Origin: Maricaulis sp017643475
GTDB taxonomy: Bacteria > Pseudomonadota > Alphaproteobacteria > Caulobacterales > Maricaulaceae
Reading direction: 5' to 3'
Assembly (NCBI RefSeq): GCF_047123815.1
Contig: NZ_CP138920.1
Span: 248,001 to 312,000 of the forward strand
DNA length: 64,000 bases
Under the pieces are notes generated by a model that was given only the letters and a program-made list of their open reading frames with translations, made no database searches and was not told the DNA's origin. Both the position numbers and the translations under genes were made by a program. Shown here piece after piece: positions 39,550-47,569 of the stretch. The stretch's first letter is position 1. Each line of letters begins with the position of its first letter.

Positions 39550-42533
39550 TGTCGGAGATCCTGCAACGTCCCGCGGTTCGTTACGGCCTGATCGGCGCCG
39601 GTGCGACCCTGGCCCTGATCGTGCTCTTCCTGCTGACGCGTTCTGAACCGGACCAGCGCCCCGACCTGCTGGAACTCGTCCGCGCAGCAGAGGCGGAGTA
39701 CAGCTATCCCGGGCTTAGTGTCGAAGAGACGGTCGCCACTCTGGGCGACGCGGAAAACCTGATCGCCTTTGTTCGTGCTGACGTCATGCTGGCAGATTAT
39801 TCCGGACACATGCTGAGCGCAGGTGATGTCCTCATCCAGCGCGGGGCCAACGCGGCCGACAAGGCCGTGCTTCTCTCTGACCTCCTGACCGCTGCCGGCT
39901 TCGAGACCCGGCTCAGACGTGCGGACTGGCCTTCAGCCGTTCCGGTTTACGGAACACCCCGTTCCGATCGCCGCGAAAGCCTCAGCGCCATCTATGCCTA
40001 TCTCGAACTCGACGAGGAAGCGGAACGCGCAATCAATGCACGCGAAGAAGTCGATCGCATGGCAGCAATCCGCGAGGAAGTTGAAGCCGCAACCAGCCTT
40101 CTCGCAAACTACTGGTCGGCCGCGAGCACGCCGCCCGACACGCTGAGCTCTCAGGACTGGGTCTGGGTGGAGTATCGCCAGACGGGAGACTGGCAGGTCG
40201 CAGACCCTGTCTTTCCGTCCCTGTCTCGCCCCGCTGATGCAGCCGCGTATCGAGCGACAATCCCCGCGCCAATCCGTGTCCGTCTTGATCTGGTCGATAC
40301 AGGCGGCGCCCGCTCTTCCGTCCTGGATGCCGAGATCGCGTCAGGCCAGGAGGGTGTGCTGCGCTTCGTGCCCAGCAGTGGCCTGTCGCGTTTCCTCGAT
40401 GCCGCGCCGGGCGAGGTTTCAGCTGATGCCTGGATACCGGTTCTAAGCGCAGGTAGCGAACCTCTGGCCGGCAGTGCCTTCACCACCGACGGTTTTGCCC
40501 TGCCCTCGAATGCCGGTGCGGCACTCGAGACGGAAAGCCAGCCCTTCGCGGCTCCGGAGATCAGCTCGGCCGAACTGGTGGATGTCGATGTTTCCCAATA
40601 CCCCCGCGTGACCGTCTCCGTGCGTACGGATGCCGCGGCGGATGCGCGCTGGCAGGCTGCTCATCTGTCCCTCGGGGTCAACGACGACGCCATTGCGCCG
40701 CAAATCCTCCGCCGACCGACCAGCCTGCGCCCCTTCGCGCTGGTAACCGATGTCTCACCGTCCATGATCGAGGATGGCAATATCTACAAGGCTGGGCTAT
40801 TGGGCCGGGCGCTGATCGAGCGGATGGGCACGGACCGGAGTTTCTCGGCGACCTCTTTTGCCGGTGATGTCTTCACCCCACGACGCATGACCAATGTGAT
40901 CCGCATTCCCAACGCCGTGCAGGACTTCAACCAGACCCTGGACATTCGCGGCGGTGGCGGTGCCATGGTCGAGGCCATCTCCAGTGCAGCGGGCACGTTC
41001 TGGCAACAGGGCGATATATTTGTGATGACCGATGGGCGTGATGAGAGCCTGGATAGTCGAGAGGCCTTGCTCGCGGCAGTCAATCGTTTCCCGGGTCGCG
41101 TCATCGGTATCGTCCCAGCCGACCAGATCCGCGTCTGGCAGGGAATTTTCGACCAGATCATCGAACTGCCGACAGAAGCCGATATCGAGGTGACGGCTGA
41201 TGCACTCTACCGCATGCTTGGCACACCGCTGGAGGTGAGCTTCATCGCTCCCGCTGCTGAAGCCGGAGAAAACCAGACGCTGGGCCTCGCCTTTCCGGAC
41301 AGCGAGATCACGCTTGCGGGTGAGTACATCATCCCCGAGACCTTCGATGCGTCATCTGCCCGCCTGGAAATCAGCCTCTTTCGCGACGACGAACAGATCG
41401 GGGATACGCGCCAGCTGCTGCAGCTGGGTCAGGCCCAGACGGGTAGCGCGCTTATGGGCGTGCATTCGCTCTGGGTCAGTCCCGGACGCTACGCTCCCGA
41501 AGCGCCGCTTAGACGCTATTTCCACGAAACCCGTCTTGACCTGGAGGCTTCACTGGAACCGGGCAACCAGCCCAGCGAACCGATGACAGGGCCGTCTCAC
41601 ATGACCATGTCGACAGCCGCCAGCATCACCGGACGCCTGGACCGCCTGTTCGAACAGCGTGTCGCGCGGGACGAACCGCTGGCAATCCTGCGGGGGTCTA
41701 CTCCAGAGGTCACTGAGGATGGCAGCGCCTATCTCGTCCTGGGGCTTGATATCATCTCTGACGGCAATGCCCGTTTCGCCGATGGCAGCCTAGACCCACA
41801 GCTGGGTCTCGCACTGGCCGCGATTGAAGGCGCAGCACTCGAAGCGTCCAGCGTCAATGTGGCTCTGCTCTCCGAGAGTGATCCGGTCGAAATTACACCG
41901 CGCACGCCGATCCCGGAGGACTGGCCTCGCCCTGCCCAGATCGCCGCGGGAGATACAAATGCCCTCTTCCTAGCCAGCGCAGACGGCCAACAAAGCTGGA
42001 TCATCGACAACAGCGGACATCTCACCGCGCGGATCTTCCCCTCTGGCGCAAAGGGCGCCCGCGCCCGTCGCGCCATCGCAGAGTTCTCCGAACTTCGCTC
42101 CAACCTGCAATACATGGCCACAGTGGCCAGCGGCATCGGCTCGCCCTCCGGGGTCAGCGGTGCCCAGCTCGGGGCGATTGCCGGCATTCTGGATATCAAT
42201 TTGCGCATGTGGTGTTACGCCACAGTGATGCTCGGCTTTATGAATGACGAACTGGCAACCGGAGAGCGCGAATACAACTGGGAACGCCAGGCCAGTGAAG
42301 GCTGCGAGATCGACCCCACCAACCTGCAGGGTGAATATATCGGAGCAGCCTTCGCGGGATATGTCACCGGCAGTGCAGGTGATCGCTATACCGACGCTGT
42401 CAAAAATGCAGCTGGCGGCAGCCTGCCGTGGATCGTGGAAGCCGGCGTCAATTCAGGCGCTGGCGGCCTGATCAACCTGACGGGTGTTGGCGGTGGCATA
42501 CATTCCGGGATCCGTGAAATCTATTCGCGCTAG
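39549..42533 (+). CDS. Membrane-anchored 994-aa protein: degenerate transglutaminase-like domain plus VWA domain
   Basis: Residues 12-30 form a membrane anchor, with the rest predicted outside. At 70-225 a transglutaminase-like module is visible: RGANAADKAVLLSDLLTAAGFETRL matches the helix that normally carries the catalytic Cys, and WVWVEYRQTGDWQVADP matches the His-Asp part. Here the Cys position is Asn/Ala and the His position is Trp, so it is probably inactive. A VWA domain follows at about 395-540: VTDVSPSM gives the DxSxS metal site (Asp401, Ser403, Ser405), FVMTDGRDES supplies Asp495. The remaining 450 residues are beta-rich and unassigned (ELGVLALA-type repeats absent). The gene overlaps the upstream exported-protein gene by one base (TGATG). 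Possible roles are protein-protein adhesion or assembly in the envelope; unproven. Confidence 0.8.
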   Translation: MSEILQRPAVRYGLIGAGATLALIVLFLLTRSEPDQRPDLLELVRAAEAEYSYPGLSVEETVATLGDAENLIAFVRADVMLADYSGHMLSAGDVLIQRGANAADKAVLLSDLLTAAGFETRLRRADWPSAVPVYGTPRSDRRESLSAIYAYLELDEEAERAINAREEVDRMAAIREEVEAATSLLANYWSAASTPPDTLSSQDWVWVEYRQTGDWQVADPVFPSLSRPADAAAYRATIPAPIRVRLDLVDTGGARSSVLDAEIASGQEGVLRFVPSSGLSRFLDAAPGEVSADAWIPVLSAGSEPLAGSAFTTDGFALPSNAGAALETESQPFAAPEISSAELVDVDVSQYPRVTVSVRTDAAADARWQAAHLSLGVNDDAIAPQILRRPTSLRPFALVTDVSPSMIEDGNIYKAGLLGRALIERMGTDRSFSATSFAGDVFTPRRMTNVIRIPNAVQDFNQTLDIRGGGGAMVEAISSAAGTFWQQGDIFVMTDGRDESLDSREALLAAVNRFPGRVIGIVPADQIRVWQGIFDQIIELPTEADIEVTADALYRMLGTPLEVSFIAPAAEAGENQTLGLAFPDSEITLAGEYIIPETFDASSARLEISLFRDDEQIGDTRQLLQLGQAQTGSALMGVHSLWVSPGRYAPEAPLRRYFHETRLDLEASLEPGNQPSEPMTGPSHMTMSTAASITGRLDRLFEQRVARDEPLAILRGSTPEVTEDGSAYLVLGLDIISDGNARFADGSLDPQLGLALAAIEGAALEASSVNVALLSESDPVEITPRTPIPEDWPRPAQIAAGDTNALFLASADGQQSWIIDNSGHLTARIFPSGAKGARARRAIAEFSELRSNLQYMATVASGIGSPSGVSGAQLGAIAGILDINLRMWCYATVMLGFMNDELATGEREYNWERQASEGCEIDPTNLQGEYIGAAFAGYVTGSAGDRYTDAVKNAAGGSLPWIVEAGVNSGAGGLINLTGVGGGIHSGIREIYSR

Positions 42534-42650
42534 GCTTGCAAGCCGATCTAACGCCCCTGTGAACGCGGCCTTGCTAATCTTTCACTTGGCGTGCACCCGC
42601 ATAAACGCATTATAAGCCCGCTCACTTTTCGTGTTCGGGGATATGTCTAC

Positions 42651-45581
42651 ATGAAACACACTACCAGCGTGCGGAACTGGGTCCGCGCAGCGTGCCTGAT
42701 GCTTCCAATCAGTCTTTGTGCACCGGCCTTTGCTCAGAGCGATGCTGCCGAGGACGCCTATTGGGCGCATGAACGCAGCGATTTGCGCGCCGATGAGAAT
42801 GTCCGCTTTGGACGCCTTGAAAACGGGATGGGCTTCGCCATCCTGCGCAATGAAACCCCGCCGGGGACAGCCAGCGTGCGGATGGCGATCAATGTTGGCG
42901 CCCTGAGCGAAACCGACCCGCAACAGGGCCTGGCGCATTTCATCGAGCACATGGCGTTCAACGGAACCACGAATGTGCCCGAGGGCGAGATGGTACACCT
43001 GCTCGAACGCTATGGCCTGGCCTTTGGTGCAGACACCAATGCCAGCACCAGTGAAACGTTCGTCAATTACCGGCTCGACATGCCCAATGTCGACGCCGAG
43101 ACGCTTGATGCCGTGATGTTCCTGATGCGTGAAACCGCTTCGGAAATCCTCATGCAGACCGGCGCGATTGATCGTGAGCGTGGCGTTATCATGGGCGAGA
43201 TGCGTTCGCGCGATACGCCGCTGATGCAATTCTGGACTGAACAGGCCCATTTCCACTATCCCGGTTCGGTCATGGCCGAGCGCAATGTGATCGGCACACC
43301 GGAAACCATCCAGAACGTGCCGCGTTCGGAATTCGTGGATTATTACACGCGATACTACACGCCGGAACGCGCCATCCTGGTGGTCGTCGGTGACGTTGAT
43401 CCGGAAGATATCGAAAACCGCATCCGCAACGGTTTCCCGCTGGATATCGATGGCATCGATGTCGACCAGGTTGAGGGTTTTTCCACCTGGGAACGCACCG
43501 ACATCCCGACACCGCTGCCCAGCTATGACAGCGATCGTGATTATTCGCAGCCGGACTTCGAGTATTTCCACCACCCCGAGGCCCTGACGCTGATCACGGT
43601 TGATGCCATCTCCGAACAGGAAGCCGCACCCGACAGCCGCAATGCTCGCATCCAGAGCATGCTGCGAAACCTGGGCAGTTCTATCCTGAGCCGTCGTTTC
43701 CAGGTACTGGTCAATTCCGGCAATGCGCCAATTTCCCAGGCCAGTGTCTTCTCCAGCGAGCCCTACGACGCCTATCGCCGCGGTACTGTCTTCGCCGTGG
43801 GAACTCCAGCGGGCTGGCGCGATGCCGTCGGCCTTCTGGAAAACGAGATCCGCCGCGCGGTTGAACACGGCTTCACGCAGGCAGAGCTGGACGAGCAGCT
43901 TGCCAACATGCGCACGAATATGCGCGAGGCCGCTGAAGAGGCTGGCACTCGGGAGAGCGCCAACCTGTCTGACGGCATCTGGTTCAGCTGGCTCGCCGAT
44001 AATGTCTTCACCCATCCATCTGACAGCTATGCCCTCTTCCAGATGCTCGAGTCGGCAATCACGGTTGAGGCGGTCGAGGCTGCCTTCCGCGAATACTGGA
44101 CCAGCGGTGCACCGCTGGTCATGGTCGGCTCGCGAGAGGAAATCGCTGACGGTGAAGACGAGGTCCGTCGCGTCTGGGACGCCGCGTCGCAGATTGCTGT
44201 CGAGGCACCTGAAGAGGTGGAAACCGCCGAGTGGGCCTATACCGACTTCGGAACTCCGGGTCGCATCGTCGCCCAATCCCATGATGCCGAGCTGGATGTG
44301 CACCAGTACACGTTCGACAATGGAGTCCGTCTGAACGTCAAACAGACCGAATTCGCCGACAATGAAGTGCGGGTTCGTATTGATTTCGGCGCTGGCAATC
44401 TTGGCGAACAACCGGCTCCGGCCTCGGGCGCCATGGCCTTCTCCGCGTTGAGCGGCGGCGGTCTAGAAGCGCACACGCCGGACGAGATCACGCGTATCTT
44501 CGCCGGTCGTTCCGTGTCACAGGGCGGCTTCACCTCCAATAGCGCATTCGCTTTCAATGGCGCGACCACGCCCACCGATTTCGAAGCGCAAATGGAGCTG
44601 TATGCCGCATATTTCACGGCACCGGGCTGGCGTTCCCAGGGCCTGGACCAGTTCAAGGCGATCTCCGGCGAGATCCGCCGCCTGCAAATGGCCCAGACAT
44701 TTGGTGCCTTCAACACGGTGATCTCTCGCATGCTGCGCGATGGCGATCAGCGTTTCGGCTTCCCGACCGAGGACGAGGTGGAGAATTTCACCGTTGATCA
44801 CGCGCGTGCCTTCCTGGAACCGGCCCTGCAGGACGGTCCGGTGGAGGTCACGATCGTCGGAGACATAGACCCGGCCGAAGCCGTACGGGTCGCCGCCCGC
44901 ACGCTGGGTGCGCTGCCGCAACGACGTCAAAATGCGCGCATCGTCGAGGGGGCCGACCAGCTGACCTTCCCGGCGCCGACACCGGAAGCGGAGATCGTTC
45001 GTTTTGCCGGTCAGGAATACCAGGGCATGGCCAATGTCTTCTGGCCGACAAATGATGGTCGCGACACGCATTATCTGCGCACGCTCCACCTTCTGCGTTC
45101 TATCCTGCGCCTGCGCGCCACGGACCTCTTCCGTGAACAGGAGGCGGCGACCTATTCTGCTGCCGTGAACCACAGCGCGGGAACGACGTACGAAGACTAC
45201 GGCTATCTCTGGCTTGGCCTTGATGTCACTGCCGACCAGGTCACGCGCATGTTCGCCATCGCTGACCAGCTCGCCGCCGACATGGCGTCCGGCAACATCA
45301 CCGAGGACGAGCTCCTGCGGGCCCGCACGCCGATCATCGAAGGCCTCGATGAACAGCGTCGGGACAATCAGTACTGGCTTGGCGGACTGGCGCGTAGTCA
45401 GCGTGATCCGGAACGCATGGACCGGCTGCGCGATGTGGCCGGCCAGTTCGAGGCCGTCACCCTGGATGAAATCCGGGCGCTGGCCACCGAGGTGTTCGAT
45501 CCTGACGCCGCTGTACGCTATGCGCTGTACTCGCAGGATGCCGATCTGGACAATCTCCGCTCAGGCCCCGAGGACGAATAA
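42651..45581 (+). CDS. Exported M16 family zinc peptidase (two-domain pitrilysin type)
   Basis: A 976-residue protein with a signal peptide (RAACLMLPISLCAPAFA). The inverted zinc motif HFIEHMAFNGTTN gives His96, Glu99 and His100, and a downstream ENxxLE-like Glu lies in the region DTNASTSETFVNYRLDMP. The second half (from about residue 530) is the inactive M16C-like domain (DNGVRLNVKQTEFADNEVRVRIDFGAG). M16 enzymes degrade peptides of moderate length. The ATG at 42651, after GGGG, fits the signal peptide; the frame is open 20 codons further upstream. It is followed by a strong hairpin terminator. Confidence 0.94.
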   Translation: MKHTTSVRNWVRAACLMLPISLCAPAFAQSDAAEDAYWAHERSDLRADENVRFGRLENGMGFAILRNETPPGTASVRMAINVGALSETDPQQGLAHFIEHMAFNGTTNVPEGEMVHLLERYGLAFGADTNASTSETFVNYRLDMPNVDAETLDAVMFLMRETASEILMQTGAIDRERGVIMGEMRSRDTPLMQFWTEQAHFHYPGSVMAERNVIGTPETIQNVPRSEFVDYYTRYYTPERAILVVVGDVDPEDIENRIRNGFPLDIDGIDVDQVEGFSTWERTDIPTPLPSYDSDRDYSQPDFEYFHHPEALTLITVDAISEQEAAPDSRNARIQSMLRNLGSSILSRRFQVLVNSGNAPISQASVFSSEPYDAYRRGTVFAVGTPAGWRDAVGLLENEIRRAVEHGFTQAELDEQLANMRTNMREAAEEAGTRESANLSDGIWFSWLADNVFTHPSDSYALFQMLESAITVEAVEAAFREYWTSGAPLVMVGSREEIADGEDEVRRVWDAASQIAVEAPEEVETAEWAYTDFGTPGRIVAQSHDAELDVHQYTFDNGVRLNVKQTEFADNEVRVRIDFGAGNLGEQPAPASGAMAFSALSGGGLEAHTPDEITRIFAGRSVSQGGFTSNSAFAFNGATTPTDFEAQMELYAAYFTAPGWRSQGLDQFKAISGEIRRLQMAQTFGAFNTVISRMLRDGDQRFGFPTEDEVENFTVDHARAFLEPALQDGPVEVTIVGDIDPAEAVRVAARTLGALPQRRQNARIVEGADQLTFPAPTPEAEIVRFAGQEYQGMANVFWPTNDGRDTHYLRTLHLLRSILRLRATDLFREQEAATYSAAVNHSAGTTYEDYGYLWLGLDVTADQVTRMFAIADQLAADMASGNITEDELLRARTPIIEGLDEQRRDNQYWLGGLARSQRDPERMDRLRDVAGQFEAVTLDEIRALATEVFDPDAAVRYALYSQDADLDNLRSGPEDE

Positions 45582-45609
45582 TCCTCACCTGAGTGACGAC
45601 TGACCATGA

Positions 45610-45645
45610 CAGGGCCGCAGCTCCAGCTGCGGCCCTGATTTGTTT
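45610..45645 (+). terminator. Terminator after the M16 peptidase gene
   Basis: A perfect 13-base stem, CAGGGCCGCAGCT with AGCTGCGGCCCTG, around CC, followed by ATTTGTTT. It lies 29 bases after the stop. Confidence 0.85.
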
Positions 45646-45727
45646 CGACCTGCGGCCATTTGGCCTGCGCCGACGGCTTCAGTCTTGCCCGGCCGGGGTT
45701 TATAGGACGGGCGAAAGGTGAACTCCC

Positions 45728-46657
45728 ATGTCCTCATACCTCGTAGCCGCGCTCTACCATTTTGCCCCCCTGGCCGCCGATGCCGACACCCAGTCGAAGA
45801 TCAAGGCAGTTTGCGAGGAAAACGGGATTTGCGGCACGCTGCTTCTGGCCAGCGAGGGTATCAACGGCACCATCGCCGGAACGCCGGAGGGCATCGCCAA
45901 TGTGCTTGCCTATCTCCGCGCCATCCCGGGCTTTGCCGCGCTGGAACACAAGGAAAGCCAGGCCAGTGAACAGCCCTTCCTGCGCCTCAAGGTTCGCCTG
46001 AAAAAAGAAATAGTGACGATGGGTATTCCGGGCGTTGATCCGAATGCGTTGGTCGGGACCTATGTCGATCCGGAAGACTGGAATGACCTCATCAGCGCGG
46101 ACGACGTCGTCACAATCGACACCCGTAACGACTATGAAATCCGCATCGGTCAGTTCAAGGGCGCAATCAATCCCGAGACCGTCACATTCCGTGAGTTTCC
46201 GGATTGGTTCCGCAAGTTCAAACAGGGCCGACCGAATGCGCGTGTGGCCATGTACTGTACCGGCGGCATTCGCTGCGAGAAATCAACCTCCTTCGTCAAA
46301 CAGGAAGGCATTGACGAGGTCTATCACCTCAAGGGCGGCATCCTGAAATACCTGGAAGTCGTGCCGGAAAAGGAAAGCCTGTGGGAAGGCGAGTGTTTTG
46401 TCTTTGACCGACGTGTCGCCGTCAAACACGGGCTGGAAGAAGGCAGCTATACGCTGTGCCATGCCTGTCGCGAACCTCTGGGCCCGGAAGACCTGAAATC
46501 TGAGTATTTCGTCCCGGGCACCTCCTGCCCCTATTGCCATGACAAACGCTCGGCAGCGGACCAGGCACGCTATGCGGAGCGTGAACGCCAGGAGCAGCTC
46601 GCCGCCGATCGCGGTGAAACCCATCTTGGCAGCGTCGGTGGCAATGCCCGGGACTGA
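45728..46657 (+). CDS. trhO: tRNA uridine-34 hydroxylase TrhO (rhodanese-type)
   Basis: A 309-residue protein matching YceA/TrhO: N-terminal acylphosphatase-like part (ICGTLLLASEGINGTIAGTPEGI), central rhodanese domain (VVTIDTRNDYEIRIGQFKGAINPETVTFREFPDW) and active-site MYCTGGIRCEKST with Cys177 and Cys183. A Cys-rich C-terminal stretch (LCHACREPL, CPYCHDKR) is characteristic of the longer TrhO proteins. TrhO makes 5-hydroxyuridine at the wobble position of tRNA in an O2-dependent reaction. AAGGTGA lies 6 bases before the ATG. It precedes the GST gene by 6 bases, so the two are cotranscribed. Confidence 0.96.
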   Translation: MSSYLVAALYHFAPLAADADTQSKIKAVCEENGICGTLLLASEGINGTIAGTPEGIANVLAYLRAIPGFAALEHKESQASEQPFLRLKVRLKKEIVTMGIPGVDPNALVGTYVDPEDWNDLISADDVVTIDTRNDYEIRIGQFKGAINPETVTFREFPDWFRKFKQGRPNARVAMYCTGGIRCEKSTSFVKQEGIDEVYHLKGGILKYLEVVPEKESLWEGECFVFDRRVAVKHGLEEGSYTLCHACREPLGPEDLKSEYFVPGTSCPYCHDKRSAADQARYAERERQEQLAADRGETHLGSVGGNARD

Positions 46658-46663
46658 CGTGCG

Positions 46664-47278
46664 ATGACACTGCCCATTCTCTATTCCTTCCGGCGCTGTC
46701 CGTATGCCATGCGGGCCCGGCTGGCCCTGGATGTGGCCGGGATCGAGCTGGAACACCGCGAGATCCTGCTCAAGGACAAACCGCCTGAAATGCTGGAGGC
46801 ATCCCCGAAAGGCACTGTACCTGTCCTTGTCCTTCCGGATGGCCATGTCGTCGATGAAAGCCTGGATGTGATGCTGTGGGCACTGGGTCAAAACGATCCC
46901 GAGAACTGGTTAGACGAGCTCGATACGGCACGTCCGCTGATCGAAGCCAATGACGGCCCGTTCAAACACGCGCTGGACCGCTACAAATATCCAAACCGCT
47001 ACGAGAATGTGGATCCGGCCGAACAGCGCGAGATCGGTGTGAGCATCCTGCTCGAACTGGAGCACCGCCTGGCAAAACAGGAACAGCTTTGCGGAGACAT
47101 ACCGGGCATCGCGGATGCCGCGATCTGTCCCTTTGTGCGCCAGTATGCCCATACAGACCGGGACTGGTTTGCCACCACTCCGCTCCCACATGTGCGCCGG
47201 TGGCTCGACGGGCATCTGGAGAGCGAACTTTTCGCCCGCATCATGCGCAAACACGAGGTTTGGCGCGTGTCTTCCTGA
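46664..47278 (+). CDS. Glutathione S-transferase family protein with a CPYA motif
   Basis: A 204-residue GST-fold protein. The thioredoxin-like N-terminus reads LYSFRRCPYAMRARLALDVAGIELEHREILLKDKPPEM, then ASPKGTVPVLVLPDGHVVDESLDVM, with the cis-Pro and glutathione-binding ESLD. The CPYA site resembles glutaredoxin 2/omega-class GSTs. A helical C-terminal domain follows (LEHRLAKQEQLCGDIPGIADAAICPFVRQYA). Probably a thiol-disulfide or glutathione-dependent reductase. Cotranscribed with trhO. Confidence 0.9.
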   Translation: MTLPILYSFRRCPYAMRARLALDVAGIELEHREILLKDKPPEMLEASPKGTVPVLVLPDGHVVDESLDVMLWALGQNDPENWLDELDTARPLIEANDGPFKHALDRYKYPNRYENVDPAEQREIGVSILLELEHRLAKQEQLCGDIPGIADAAICPFVRQYAHTDRDWFATTPLPHVRRWLDGHLESELFARIMRKHEVWRVSS

Positions 47279-47569
47279 CGCAGAATTGCATGCCGGGTTT
47301 GCATGAATTTTCGAGGACTTTCGAAACAAGTTGAGCGTCGGCCCACCAAGCCATTGATATCAAATAAACAATGCCTAACAACGAACATCGGGTTATGTCA
47401 TATAACTGATGCAATCATCCCACACTCACACCTTAACTGTGACCGGTATCAAGTATTGCGTTGTCACCGACCTGTAATATCCGTTATCGGAGCGCCGTCG
47501 ATGACAGGATCCACATCTTGGGGATCGGTTCCTGTCTAACGCTATCGGTTGATCGGGATGACCCTCAAA
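47279..47569. other. 291-base region upstream of the TonB receptor gene
   Basis: No gene seen. It holds the palindrome GTTAT-GTCAT-ATAAC (47392-47406), whose arms equal those of the Zur-like boxes but with a spacer two bases longer. The remainder presumably carries the receptor promoter. No terminator is evident after the GST gene. Confidence 0.5.

Noticed and set aside
42582..44411. A 609-codon minus-strand open frame opposite the M16 peptidase
   Set aside because: Antisense shadow of a gene with a clear zinc motif and signal peptide; low-complexity Arg/Ala-rich translation.
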